DNA from: Macrolepiota albuminosa
Taxonomy: Eukaryota > Basidiomycota > Agaricomycetes > Agaricales > Agaricaceae
Assembly: GCA_027475525.1 (NCBI GenBank)
Contig: JAMWFC010000084.1
Span: 236,258-300,257 of the forward strand
Reading direction: 5' to 3'
Length of the DNA: 64,000 nucleotides
A program made the position numbers and the translations under genes. The notes beneath the pieces are model-generated. The model saw only the letters and a list, made by a program, of their open reading frames with translations. It had not been told where the DNA came from and made no database searches. This document shows, in pieces, positions 19,730 through 31,834 of this stretch. Every line of letters starts with the position of its first letter. Position 1 is the first letter of the stretch.

Positions 19730-22700
19730 TCACATCAATTCGTCTCTGCATCCACCATTTTCACAGCAGATCTCTTGCAGTTTGGGGGGAATAAAATCAG
19801 GGAGCACCCACCTAAATTTATCAATTGCCGTCAAGGCCAATTCTTGCCACATGGCTACCTTTTTGTGGGCATATGACTGGAGACCTCTTTTCTTCACTGA
19901 CATACCACGCTTCGACCAAATATCTGCCTGGTTGAAGAAATACCGAACTGTCCACTCCATTTCACTCGTGACAAGCTGACATTCCTCTGTCCATCTGTTG
20001 CGTTGTGCTCTAGCACATAGATAATGAACATGATTAACTGAAGAGATATGTTCACAAACAGATGTAATGATAATGGAAATGTTAACAAGAGGACTCACAT
20101 TCAGAAATAGTTGCAGATTCATTTTCTGCATCAGAATTAGAGTGCCATATCCAAGATACCTTGATCCTTGATGAACCAGGAATGTTGGGATCTCGTATAG
20201 CTGTGCTTGCATTCAAATCCGCTTTCTGTAGAACTGGATACTTTCTCTGAATGCTGGGGTCCGATCCCAGTCGCAGCAGAGCACTGCGGCATCGTGCATA
20301 GGCACGAGCCTTCACCAGGATTGAGGCCTGGATTCTTTGAAGAGATGCACGAGCTCGAGTTTTCACATTCTTGCTTGGGGCGACCCAGACGACGTGAGAA
20401 TATAGGAATGATTTCTCTGCAATGAATTCCCAAAGGGCTTGCAGGAGCCTTTCAATTTGAATCAAGCGCTCTATCATTGTTAATGGTGAGACATTACCCA
20501 TGATCATAGATGGGAAGGAGATTTCAAAATCTTCTGGAACAACTACATCCGTTGGTTCAAGGTTATCCACCTACACATGATCATAGATGGGAAGGAGATT
20601 TCAAAATCTTCTGGAACAACTACATCCGTTGGTTCAAGGTTATCCACCAGCGGTACCAGCAAATCTGCTGGTTGTCCATCTTCTGCCATTTCATTGTTGT
20701 CAAAGGCTCCAGGAACTTCATCCGGTTCCAGGGGGGCAGTCTGCCTTCCACCAGCAATAAACCTGCTCCTGTCCTGAGAAGCAGCAAGGATATTGAGTCA
20801 AACCCTTAATAGTTCTCTTTCCGCCTCGACCTTTTGCTGATCATCATTGCTTGCATGCTGATTCAAACGGCGAACCTAGTCCTGAATTGCAATTCTGAGC
20901 TTCCAATTAGTGAAATAGGTTGGGCCATCAGCAATACACCTTACTGCTGCTCCTCAATGTCAAGGGCAAGTTGAATCCAGAAGAAATGAATATGCATCGC
21001 TGCAACATCTGTTGAGTGGTTTCCACTGTCTGCTGCCATTCAGTCTTCACTTGCACTATTGAAGGTCATTGTACAAGCTTTCAGAATATCCATTGCTTTA
21101 CAGTTTCCCTCCTCTCTGAGCCTTTCTGCCTTAGCTATTCCGGCTTCCCAACTTGTTAGTAAATCTGTTGATATTCCGACAGATCGCTCAGTGAAATATT
21201 GAACGGCTGCATCTCTCATCTCAACAGCAGTTCTGTACTTTTGACATAGGAATGGAACCATGTCAAGCAGCTTCTTCCAGTTTGAGTCACACATGTGATC
21301 ATCAAGGATTTCTGCCCGATGTGCCAAGGTAGCCATATGGGCCATCTGTGAGACTTCATTTAGTGTAGACCAGAGACTTTCAATTATCTCCCCAGCCAAA
21401 TGACCAGCCCCGGGAATGAAGGATGGGGCAAAGCAGAAAAAACAATCCTCCTTATGCCCATGGACATGAAGAAGTCCTATTGCAAAGTCCACGAGTAGAT
21501 TATCTGGCAGGACTTCTCCGGCCTCGGCAAGCCGTTCAGAAAATTTGACACACCACTGGCATGCTATGTCATATACCAGTAGGAGATGCTGAATCCCATC
21601 CATGTTGGTTGTCTTAACTGCCCATGTGATGGAAAAGTCTGTGTAAACCTGGCCTTCACCACGGGTCAAGTTTGTTACACTATTAGGAGCAAAGCAGCCG
21701 TGCCGTGTACATGCTGTTGCAACAATACCAGTAATGTTGCATGACTTGTTCATCATCAGGGCCTTTTCAATAGCTTTGAATGTATTTTCACAAGCGGCTC
21801 CCTGGACAGATGGAGGTCCAGCGGATGGCTGACAAACAGGATTGAATTGATGAGTGGATGGCGGACAGGTAGAGTTAAAGAATGTCACTCACTGTTGGCT
21901 GTTCCTTTGCATGCTTGAGATAGTGGGTGAGCTCATCCCTCCTGGCCTTCATACCACCGCCTTCTGAATGCCATACATCATGAGCAGGATTAGAATGTTG
22001 GATGTGATCCGCCTTGAAGTTGCTGTCCATCATTAAAGAATGATTGAACTTCCACTGGACGGGATCTTCTTCCCAGTTGGATGGAAGATTGAGTCCTGGT
22101 TGGGGACAAGTTGGACAGAATATTGCAAGTTCACCATGGTCCAGCGCCATGGGATGTCTCGATTCATCATGGCCAAAGCCTGCCCACTTCAACTTCTTCA
22201 GCCACTGCCATGAACAAGAAATTCGTCGTAGCTCGTGGTAAAGGTTATCCACCTCACCAGAAGATGCAATTGGGGAAGTTATTCTTGCAATTTTCTGCCA
22301 GTACTGGTAGGCGGATGCTTTGCACTCTAGATTTGTCAGACGGAAGTCGTCCAGCACAGCCGTTGTAAAATATGTTTGTGTCCAATCAAATGTACTGGGG
22401 ACCAGCTGCGAGCGGATGGTATCCTCCACCAAGACATCCATCCCAGAATACTCACATGAAATGACAGTGATGTAGTGTACTCCAGTTGTGTGAACAATCC
22501 ATTGTATTGGATTTCCAAAGCAATCATATCTGTCCATACAGAACCCGTTTGTGGCTGGCCGATCTTCTGGAATATCTTCTCTTGGCACATTATTCTCTGT
22601 CCTGTTGCTCTTCCTCTTCTATGATTTGATCAAGGCTGGCATCCTGAAGTCTGCTCAGGAAATCTGAAGTCATGGATGGATGTGCTGCTGGATGTCCCGG

Positions 22701-22943
22701 ATCGCTATCTGCTGATGGAAGTTCAACATCCAGTTGATATTCGAGTCCATCTGCAAATGCTGCAGGTGGTGCACCAGTTACAATGGGAGCGGGACCCAGT
22801 AGTAGCTGTTGTGTTATGAGGACTGGCAACCCTCGTGTGCTCTGAGTGAGTCGTGTCCTTTCCTCAGCAAACAGGATGAGGTCCCTTTGTCTGATGACTG
22901 TTGTTTTTGGTCGCTTGCGTTTCTTTAGAGAGTTCAGGTTCAT
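19730..22943 (-). pseudogene. KDZ (Kyakuja-Dileera-Zisupton) transposase, degraded
   Basis: ATG at 22943 (MNLNSLKKRKRPKTTVIRQR). A 1-nt shift near 22590 leads to NNVPREDIPEDRP. The cysteine-bearing N-terminal region (YITVISCEYSGMDVLVED, ELAIFCPTCPQPGLNLPS) precedes a phase-0 intron at 21892-21802. The transposase core then reads ACTRHGCFAPNSVTNLTRGE, LLVYDIACQWCVKF, GLLHVHGHKEDCFFCFAPSF, PGAGHLAGEIIESLWSTLNE, AHRAEILDDHMCDSNWKKLL, the KDZ signature. Stops at 21042-21040 and several later ones break the helical C-terminal part, which ends with a 61-nt intron (20098-20038) and RAQRNRWTEECQLVTSEMEW. It would excise a DNA transposon but is clearly dead. Terminal inverted repeats were not found. 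Confidence 0.85.
20499..20652. repeat. 77-bp-period tandem duplication in the KDZ gene (2 of 6)
   Basis: 20499-20571 recurs at 20576-20648 (73 identical bases, 4-bp spacer TACA, period 77). Removing one unit restores one reading frame (LLVPLVDNLEPTDVVVPED through ISFPSMIMGNVSPLTMI). Confidence 0.93.
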
Positions 22944-23185
22944 GATCGAAATATCTATGGCTAGGACCTAGCCATTGTACGGGATATCTAATGAGACCGC
23001 TCATTGATATCGGCAATATGCCCCAATTTGGACGGGCTGGATACCAGCGGACAGCGGACCCTATCCGTCGAAGACAAACAGAATCCATTTGTCATCAACG
23101 GACACTGAATGGAAAATCTATATTTTATCATGTGATCCTTTGGTTGAGAACTGTGTGGTTGCAGAAAATTATATTGTCTACAAAC

Positions 23186-25469
23186 ATGTCTGCCCTCCTG
23201 CAACCGCCTGAACCAATATTTTCACCAAAGAAAAGACGAGTGGAACCGATATTTACAGCGGAAGAAAGATCTATCTTTGAACCATACAAGGAACTCTACC
23301 GCTCCTCAACTACTCCTCAAGCTCGGACTGCTATCTTGAAGGATAAAATCCTAACGGATATCTTCAACTACTGGGCCACTAAGGGGACAGAGCCAAAGAC
23401 AGAGGAAGAGTGGGCAGAGAGAATCAAAGTAGGTACAGCAACAAATTGCAAAGAACTAGACATCATTTGCTTGAATAGAAGGTTGTCCAGTATATCAAGA
23501 ATTGCTGGCGCCCTTATTACCAGCATAAAGATCCAAAGGTGCTCCTGAAAACTTCACTGCGAGATGTTGTCTGGCAGACAATGGCAAAGGAGATAAACGA
23601 GGAGATCCAGAACTTGTTGAGGAGTAAGGATCACAACGCCTCGGGATTGGATGCATTTGCACAATATAATGTGGCTGTCAAAAATGTTATGCATCAACTC
23701 ACACCGCAGGAGGAAAGTCGTTTATGGAAGATGGCGGCAGAATGGAGCGAAAAAGGAAATCCACCAGAAATTCAGCGCAAGTTGGTACTCCTTCCGTCCC
23801 TCATCTGTCTTCTATTCATTGTACATCCATTCGCTTGATTCCGCTTTCTAATCGTTGTCTCTCCAGAAAGGCCCAAAAGCACGGTTTGAAGCGTGTGGAC
23901 GATGCAGATGTGCTTTGATTTAGAGAGATGGGCATGTTGAGTTGGACTGTTGTTGGTTGGTATGCAGATGAAGGCATAACTATTAGAATGTATATGGTGC
24001 CATCATTCTTTAAACAATTTTGACACCAATTATAGTCATAACAATATGTCATACTTGATTTATGCTAACCGACCTACCTTTCAAGACTCCTTTCCTGACC
24101 TTGTTAGTGACCTCAACAAGAAGATGATGGATTACATGTCTGCTCTTCTTGGTAGAGACATGCCATCCAACATGCAATCATCCCATGATTTGACTCCTTC
24201 TATCATTACATGCCATGACCTCATCCTTGATTTGGATAGGGATGGATTCCCAATGTTACCAGCAGATCCAGAACCAAATATATTTCAAACTCAGGCAGAA
24301 TTGGAAATGCTTGTCCAGGACTATCTAAATACTCATTACAGTGAATTCTAGTTTTTTCCATCTTTGCTCATCATCTGATCACTCCATCAGAAATTGCGTC
24401 TGGTTACCAGTATGAATCTGCTCCTTACAAGGCAGTGAGGACCAATGATTAGCAATTCATACATTCAAGGTATCTTCCAGAGGGTCTGATATTCCAAGAT
24501 CCCCATAATCTTGGTCGGCCTGAGCTATTGTGTCTGCTGAACTTCTGGAGAGACCATCAAGAACAGTATGGATCCAGTGACACCTTCTGCTGGACGGTTT
24601 ATCCCAACCGTCACAAGCAGCCAGTAGCTGCCAAGTATGGCACCTGAGCTAATTGTAAAAAAAATGCGGCAGCAGCAGCAGCACGTAAGGCTACACACAA
24701 AAATGAAGGGAAAAATCGGAAACAGAGGCCAACACCATCAGCGGTAGTCGATGGCAACAGTAGGACCATTGCTAATGATGGAGCCACTGATGGCAGATCC
24801 GCTTTAGTCACTGGATCTGCAGTAGTCAATGGCAACAGTAGGACCATTGCTAATAACAGAGCCGCTAATGGTGGATCCGCTTTAGTCACCGGATCTGCAG
24901 CCAACTTGGAGTGGCAACTGGGGCCTACACTTTCCCTGTCACCTAGCATACCACATATACTACTGCCTGACTTACAGGAGGAACCTCCTGTCTTGTGCTC
25001 ACTGCACACTCTCCAGCCTCAGCGCCACAACAGATCCACAGTTCACAACAAATCCTGACCAAATGTATCAGCTTCCGCTCACAACAAGTCCGCTCACAAC
25101 GAATCTGTTCATGATGGATGTGGTGATGATACAGCAGTGGTAGATGCCACTACCATCCACCTCTTACAACAAAGAGAATGGAGCCATCCAGACCCTCCAA
25201 TTAATGGCCCTAGTGATGGTTCCCCTAGATATAGAGTGTCAAGAAGGGTGATCAACATTCTTCAAGATGAGGACAATGACCAATTTGAAGGTGAGGGAAG
25301 GCCGGCATTACAAAACCAAAAGAAGCGCAAGGCATTGCCTAACCAATTGTCAACAAATTCCAAGCGACCCTGCAAGTCTCAAGCACAAATGCTACAGGAA
25401 GATGCAGCTCGATACATTGATATGTCTACACCAGCAAAAAGGAGTAGCAGCCACACTAAGGTCATTTGA
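23186..25469 (+). pseudogene. Divergent partner gene next to the KDZ transposase, function unknown
   Basis: ATG at 23186 (MSALLQPPEPIFSPKKRRVE), 243 bp from the KDZ start and transcribed away from it. Exon 1 continues FTAEERSIFEPYKELYRSST and ILTDIFNYWATKG. After an intron near 23440-23480 comes SLRDVVWQTMAKEINEEIQN and NVMHQLTPQEESRLWKMAAE, then PTFQDSFPDLVSDLNKKMMD, YLPEGLIFQDPHNLGRPELL and CWTVYPNRHKQPVAAKYGT. Agaricomycete proteins of this type are abundant and transposon-linked in my recollection, without known function. Stops at about 24451, 24645 and 25054 and frame problems show decay. A diverged 26-residue repeat (AVVDGNSRTIANDGATDG type, twice) lies at 24742-24897. Confidence 0.5.
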
Positions 25470-27302
25470 CCAGTCCGCTGTCATTGATGTGGGGAAGGGG
25501 GAAATGTTACATTACATTTTTGTAAACTATAGTGTTACAAAAATGTAGCAATGTCTATCATAATGAAAAAAAATATTGTACAATAACAAACTGTCCATCT
25601 TAAACCATCCATCTTCACTTGTCTTCTGTTGCCTTCCATCTCTCAGTAAGCCAACTGGATGATCAGGTCCATTGCATCAGTGGCTGACTACTTCAGAAGT
25701 TGCTGCAAGCCCGTCCCCTTGGGCCAGGGAGAGGGTCCTTAGCAGGGACTGGCAGAGGGACGGAAGATGGTTGAGGGGATGATGGAGATGTTTGTGTGAA
25801 AGACGTCCCTGAGGATGTTTGTTGAAGCAGGGACGGAGCAACGGTGAGAGCGGATAAGTCAGCGGCATGATGGGATTGGTCAGTGGCAAGGGCAGAGGTG
25901 TCACCAGTGGGAACGGATATATCAGCAGTGGCAGGGAATTGGTCAGCAATGGGGTCAGGAGTGGTTTTTTCCTTTTCAACAATAGGTCCAAGTCTACTGT
26001 GCCCTGTTGGATGCACTGCCACATTATCCTGAGCTAATAGACTGGAGGAACAGGTAGAGATGTGAAGTCGACTCTGCAAAGTGTCAACCATACTCCAAAT
26101 ATGGTGGATCTGCTCCTCCGTCTGACAGATCTGTCCATCATAGGATGCAAGCGTCTTACCTGCACAAGAAACATTGGTTTGCAGGGTTTCCATGCGGCCA
26201 CTGAGCGTGTTGACCTGAGTCTGGTAGCAATGGAAGAAGTCCTCAATATGTGGTAACCAGCTCGCCTCAGCCATTACAAACCCGTCCTGCACCTGCTCCC
26301 CAACATTCCACAATGCTTCCTAGAACCCATTCTCCATCCTGTCCAAATGGCTCTCTACCCCTGCCATTACACTAGCCACAATGTCCTCACTGTGACTAGA
26401 CTCCATTGCCCACTCCTTGCCCTTTCCCTTGACCGAAAGAGGATCCGCTGGGTGGTTGGAGGTCGACAGTTGGGATGGACAGATGGACGGTTTTGATGGT
26501 CCCGCGATTGGACTGGCTGGTTCATCTGCTAACTATTGGTTAGCTATTTGAGCAGGAAAAGAGTTTCATACCATCATCACTCTCAATAATCGTCACTGAC
26601 TTCTTTCTCAGTGGTTTTTTCCCCTTTCCCTTGTTGCTGGGCTTGACGGTTTTTTTGACAATCGTCAGGCTGCATGTTCGTTTGCGAATGAGCCAGCAGG
26701 GATTGCATGCGGTGCCGCTCTTTGTCCTGACACACTGTAGCCACTTACTTGCGCAATATTGGCAAGGGGGGTTGATGTGCTGACCCTCGTGATGAGGTGC
26801 TGTCCTCAGATACCTGCCCAACAGCATCTCTTCAGTAATTTCCCCCTTTAGTATCCTGCCCTCTTGTTATTCCTCTTCCTCTTCATCCTCATCCTCATCC
26901 TCGTCCTCCTGCTCCTTCTGTCAATGATAGGTACCAGGAGGACATTGACCAATATAGGTCACCTGTTTTGGCTTCTTGGGATTTGGCGATGGACCAGACA
27001 AATCTCCTGCCACTGAAGGACTCGGTCATTTTCTCTTCTTCAGAATTGGTGACAGACCAGACGAATCTCCTGCTGCCGGCCTATGACCTATCTGGTCTTC
27101 TCATGCTGGTGCTGTCAACGGACCAGCCTTGGTTGACGGATCAGGTCGTTCTTCGCCCCCACTTGGTTCTTCCTCCCTTCTACTTCTCTGGGTCCATTTC
27201 TTCGCAGTGTTCTTTAACCACCTAGTTATATCCTCATCAGAAAGCTTGCTCTGGAGTAGTGGGATAACTTCGTTGATGAAACTTCTCCTGGCATCAAGAA
27301 GA

Positions 27303-27458
27303 AGTTTCTTGTCATTCTTGATGTCCCTAACCTTGAACCACATGTCAATCTACAGGACGACTATTAGTGCATGTCTATTAGTTTCTTGTCATTCTTGATG
27401 TCCCTAACCTTGAACCACATGTCAATCTACAGGACGACTATTAGTGCATGTCTATTAG
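27303..27458. repeat. 77-bp-period tandem duplication (3 of 6)
   Basis: 27303-27381 matches 27380-27458 (79 identical bases at period 77). It spans an exon-intron border of the Zn2Cys6 pseudogene. Confidence 0.94.
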
Positions 27459-27473
27459 GCAAGAGTGCTTGTA

Positions 27474-27627
27474 TCTTACCAGGTCCTTCTGCTGTGCTTT
27501 GAGTTGTCGCAGGTCTCCTCTGAGAGCAAGGTATAATACTCAAACATCCGTCTTACCAGGTCCTTCTGCTGTGCTTTGAGTTGTCGCAGGTCTCCTCTGA
27601 GAGCAAGGTATAATACTCAAACATCCG
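27474..27627. repeat. Exact 77-bp tandem duplication (4 of 6)
   Basis: 27474-27550 equals 27551-27627, beginning TCTTACCAGGTCC. It lies only 16 bp after the previous duplication and in the same pseudogene. Confidence 0.95.
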
Positions 27628-27839
27628 CATCAATGACCTATTGGTGGAGTTCTTCGTTAGACATGGCAGATGGAGGATTAAAGAAACGGACAAGAACTTT
27701 ATACGAAGCAAGTTCTGAAAATAAATATCATGTGACCCTGTTTAAATTACAAAAGAAGTTTGATTTATTGCTTGACAAAACCTTACTTTATTTATCTTAC
27801 AGTTTAGTAAATAACAATTAGCTAAGCAGGTCAAAAATT

Positions 27840-28650
27840 GCAAACATCTTAATGTTTATTGCACTAAGCAGGAGTCAAACCCACCTACTGCAACACACAA
27901 TAAACACCAATGGATAATATTCCACTATACTATTGATGCTTAATGTACACTGCTATAGTTTAAATAGATATCATGTCACCCTGTTTAAATTAGGACCTGA
28001 CTTTGTTTATCATACTGTGTAGTAAATAACAATTAGCTAACCAGGTCAAAAATTCTAAACAGTTTGAAATAAATGCATTAGTAGGAATTGAACCTGCCTA
28101 CTGCAAGACATAATAAAAACCAATGGATAATATTTCACTAGACCACCAATGCTTACTGTATACTGCTATGATATAAATAAACATCAGTCTAATATTCTGT
28201 GTGTGGTCAAAAATTGTTGAGTTCGATGTTAATGCATTAGAGGGAGTCGAACCCACCTATTGCAAGACAGAAGGAATACCAATTGGAAATATTCCGCTAC
28301 ACCACAGACGCTTTGTGTATAATGCTATGGTGTAAATCAATATCAGTCTATTATTCCGCTACACCCCATGGTTTTCCTCTTTCCTGTATACTTCTATGGT
28401 GTAATTAAATATCAGTCTAATATTGTCAATTTAATACAGATGCACCAGTTGCAGTAAAATCTCTATCTGTTTAAATTACTACCACAGGCGCTTACTACAA
28501 GTTAGTACGATGTACATGTAGAGCAAAAATGCACCCATATAAAAACACACCATTAGTCCCCGTTAAGGTGGAGTAGGAGGAGTAGAACCCACCGCTGTAC
28601 ACAATATTGAATATCAATAAACAAATATTCCACTGAACTACTGAGACTGG
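27840..28650 (-). repeat. Array of tRNA-like SINE units (minus orientation)
   Basis: Four units read as tRNA-like in reverse: B-box complements GGAGTCAAACC (about 27870), GGAATTGAACC (28085), GGAGTCGAACC (28238) and GGAGTAGAACC (28575), each followed by a conserved AATATTCCACT block covering the A-box side (TAGTTCAGTGGAATATT in sense). Spacing is about 150-330 bp. The units are too diverged and interrupted to be functional tRNA genes. Similar units lie at 55970-56225 in plus orientation. Confidence 0.6.
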
Positions 28651-28657
28651 TTGCACC

Positions 28658-29953
28658 GCTGACATCAGCTGGCTCACATGCCGACATCAGCTACTGTCTG
28701 CTACCGTCTGCTGGCATGCCAGCGGACAACAGACACTCACACACCCTCTTCCGCCCTTCCCCCTCTTTCTCCCCAGTGCCATCCTCTCCACTCCCCACAC
28801 TACCTCACGACACTCACACACCCTCTTCCGCCCTTCCCCCTCTTTCTCCCCAGTGCCATCCTCTCCACTCCCCACACTACCTCACATGCCACCCCTGTCC
28901 ACCACATGCACTCCGCTTCCCTCCTCCCCCCTGACCTGACATCCGACGTCTGCTACGTCTGCTGGTGTATCAGCGGACACCCACGCTCCTCCTCTTCTCT
29001 CTTTCCCCTCTTTCTTCTCATCCCCATCCCTCTTCTGCCACCCCCCATACTCTCCGAGACACCACCCCATGTGGCAGACACCTACACACCCCATTTCCTT
29101 CTCTTCTGCCCTGATGCTGGATGATGCCGGATATCAGCAAATATCCAGCGGATGCCAACAGATGCACAACAGATGCCAACAGATGCCAGCAGGTCACAAT
29201 GGCTGCCGACGAACTCCGACAGATGCCAGCTGATGGCCAGCTGATGGCTGCTGATGCCAACACCCCTTTCAAGCCATGAAAACTCTTTTGGGAGGTATGC
29301 CATCCTCCCTTCCACCTCAAAAAATCCATACGGGAACCTGCTGAAACATAGGTGGGCGTCCGTTTATTGTGTTATCCGACCTTTGAATCTATCCGTTAGT
29401 AACAGATCTGTGGTGCAACGGTTAAATGTGCGTTCTGTTGCTGGAGGCTTTTTCAAGGCCAGGGGTTCGATTTCCCCTCACAGGCATACGGTGGGCAAGA
29501 CAAAGTTACCTTTTTCCTTGGTCCAACCAGACTCCGTGGATCTGCATAGGCCTCTGTGGATGTCCGCTGGTGCCCTGTGCAGGCCTGCATGAGCCCACAT
29601 AGGTTTGAGTCCGTTGACGTACATCTGCGTAGATGTCTGCTGGTGGCTTGCATAGGCCTGCATAGGTTTGCAGGGCCCTTTCATGGACATACACTGGCAT
29701 TGGGGGTGGGAAAAGGAGGGAAGGGGAGACGTGCAGCCTCAAGTTATTGTGGGGAGGAATAGAGAGGGGAGGGAAGTGGGGAACCTCGAGGAGGGTTTAT
29801 TCATGCCATGACGTCCGCCAATGGAGGAGGTTTTCACTCGTGGGCTGATGCCCGCCGGCGGCCGCTGACGCACATTGACGTCCGCTAGTGTCCGCTAGCA
29901 TCCGCCAGGCCTGCATGCGCATGTGTGTGCCCACCTTTTATCGATCCACTGAA
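28658..29953 (+). repeat. Composite repeat S, copy S1 (about 1.3 kb) with internal tRNA-like promoter
   Basis: Matches S2 (42054-43380) in reverse complement along its length: GTCTGCTGGCATGCCAGC at the left, degenerate GCCAGCAGATGCCAACAGATG repeats in the middle, and CCACCTTTTATCGATCCACT at the right. In the centre (29403-29490) a tRNA-like module has A box TGGTGCAACGGTTAAATG and B box GGTTCGATTTC. One 77-bp duplication (28732-28885) inflates its length. Probably a long non-autonomous SINE-like or composite element. Confidence 0.65.
28732..28885. repeat. Exact 77-bp tandem duplication (5 of 6)
   Basis: 28732-28808 equals 28809-28885, beginning GACACTCACACACC. It is absent from the S2 copy, so it is recent or artefactual. 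Confidence 0.95.
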
Positions 29954-30246
29954 CCATGTCATACAGCACATTGTGACATGTCTGCAGCTCTGTATTCTAC
30001 GGCACTGTGGGGACTGCTCTGCTCCAGTGTAGCAGACTCTGCTGGACACGTATGGTATGGCACAAAGCGAGTTCCCATACAACGTTTGACATGTACTATT
30101 GTGATGCCCTACCCTGATTATACAGGAGCTTGCTTTGTGCCATACTATATGTGTTCAGCAGAGTCCACTACATTGTAGCAGAGCAGTCCCCACAGTGCTG
30201 TAAAATACAGAGCCATGGACATGTCACAATGTGCTGTATGACATGG
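29954..30246. repeat. 293-bp foldback element
   Basis: Arms of about 115-120 bp: the left arm starts CCATGTCATACAGCACATTG at 29954 and the right arm ends with its inverse at 30246, with a few mismatches. The central spacer is about 55 nt. The right arm ends exactly where repeat R copy B begins. No coding capacity. Likely a MITE or foldback element. Confidence 0.8.
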
Positions 30247-30875
30247 TGATGACACCAACTGTAGTTGGGTGCACTGGACATATACACAGTACAACGCCGT
30301 CTCCAGCACCTTGTGTGCATAGTTGTGAGGAGTTCTAACAGAGTTTTGGTGTGCTCAAGCAAATGTGATAGAATGACACACTAAATAATAGTGTTTTGAA
30401 TGCTACCTAATAAGCTGTAAGCATCATAGTTTAAACAAAGATATCAAGAGAAAGATGAATAGCACAGCATAATGTGCTCATAGATGGTACTATAAACAAC
30501 AAAAACAAGATAAACAAGGCTAGTGCCCAACTTAGTGATGACATTAGATCAAGCTAGTGTGATTTGAATGCTAGGTGTAACTTGGGTGCTCAAAGGGTTA
30601 CAATTTGTTGCTATATACATGGGCAGTAGCAATCTTTTATATTATACGCTACTGCATTTCCAAGACAAGTCCATCTGTAGTGCTATCAATTAGCACCTCT
30701 CCTTATGGTCCCAGCTAATGGTGACCTGTCAATGGCAACTGACAGCATATAGACAACAGCAACCAATAGCAACTTTAAAACTTCTTAGACAAATGGTATA
30801 AGTCTGCTTACTAACAATTGACAGCTTCTAGTATTCACCCCTTCTGAAAGTGATTGGGGTTTGGTCAGAGTCCAC
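30247..30875 (+). repeat. Repeat R copy B, left part
   Basis: Starts TGATGACACC like copies A and C and stops at the family C retroelement. The right part resumes at 41809. It lacks about 180 bp relative to copy A, including the GGCCAGGCTTCTCCAG block. Confidence 0.8.
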
Positions 30876-31821
30876 TGTAGTACTTGGTTGCAAGTAGTAC
30901 TGATAGTTCTGGGGCTTTCTTGAAGTCTTAGAAAGTGACCTCTAATCCACACTGGTGCTTGATGATAAAAACTTGATGTATTGGGTGCTTCACAGAATAT
31001 CAAATATCCTGATGGGCAGAAGAAGGTTCTCAATAAACTCCAGCCTAAGCAGTTCACTCCCTGGGAACCACCGAGCCTTTGTCTACCAATAGACTTCCAA
31101 TGAGAGGTGTTCAATAAACTCTAGCCTAAGTGATTCACTCCCTGGGAACCACCGAGCCTTTGCCTATCAATTGCCTGTCTATTCTCTACTAAACTTGGGC
31201 TATTTATACTGTTTTTCTGGTGCACAGACCACTATCTACACATGACTCTTTTGTTGTCAACTCCCCAGCCTCCAAAACATATTTGATAGTCCAATTTCCC
31301 TTTTGGGAGGCATGTTTCGGTGCCACCAGTTCCACCATTCAACTTCTTGTTCCACCATTCCTCCGGATGTCTCTGATTGCCACTTCCCCATTTGCTTCAG
31401 CTCCATTTAGCACGATCCCATTCATAGATCCTTCTTTCCCCTTTTAGCGCTTCCCTGCATTCCATGCTTCTTTTGACATCCCTCCATGCTTCTTTTCCTT
31501 TCCCCTTTCAGTCATGTCAAATCGGGCATTGTCAGATCTGATCTTGATCTAGATCATCACAAATTGATCCCATTTCGTCACTTCTGCCAGCTCCCATGCT
31601 TCCCCTCCCCATTACAGTGGTTGGACTATTGTTGAGTGGATAGCTTGAGCTGGTCCCTGCCCTTTGTTCTGTACTGTCTGTGTATTTATTGGGGTGTTTT
31701 TGGAGATATAATTTGTTGAGACTGCTACCAGGAGGCTTACAGTTTTCAGCCTTATGATTAAATGTTTATTTTGACTTCTGGTGCATGTTGTGTCCCTGAC
31801 TGCTGGTACAGTGTCGTATCA
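30876..31821 (-). repeat. 3' LTR of family C
   Basis: Identical by eye to 40863-41808. In element orientation it starts TGATACGACACTG and ends AGTACTACA. It contains an imperfect internal repeat of period 81 (CAATAAACTC at 31031 and CAATAAACTC-like at 31112). Confidence 0.95.
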
Positions 31822-31834
31822 TCTCCCCCCCACC
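31822..31834 (-). other. Polypurine tract of family C
   Basis: In element orientation GGTGGGGGGGAGA directly precedes the 3' LTR start TGATACG. It is the plus-strand primer site and also the start of the 213-bp leader upstream of the antisense gene. Confidence 0.8.

Larger units (their letters stand above)
25693..27664 (-). pseudogene. Zn2Cys6-type cluster plus coiled-coil protein, degraded
   Basis: ATG at 27664-27662 (MSNEELHQ), then TAG and TGA, then VLYLALRGDLRQLKAQQKDL. An intron (GTAAG to TGTAG) follows, then MWFKVRDIKNDKKLLLDARR and VIPLLQSKLSDEDITRWLKN. Four more stops lie in the linker, which includes an acidic tract (EDEDEDEDEEEEE). The cluster is CQYC-x6-C-x8-CNPC-x7-C, matching Zn(II)2Cys6 spacing, followed by a nuclear-signal-like KGKGKKPLRKK. 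After a further intron a helical C-terminus (GVESHLDRMENGF, TQVNTLSGRMETLQTN) ends at 25693. The nonsense codons all fit C-to-T changes. The architecture matches the antisense genes of family A, suggesting one transposon-associated family. Confidence 0.6.

Noticed and set aside
24742..24897. A seventh 77-bp-type duplication
   Set aside because: Period is 78 bp, the copies are diverged and in frame (26 residues), so it is a genuine old coding repeat.
27840..28650. Functional tRNA genes
   Set aside because: A- and B-box-like parts are present but stems do not form consistently and units are repeated and diverged; SINE-derived is more likely.
31031..31190. Family C LTR internal repeat as another 77-bp duplication
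   Set aside because: Period is 81, copies are diverged, and it is present in both LTRs.
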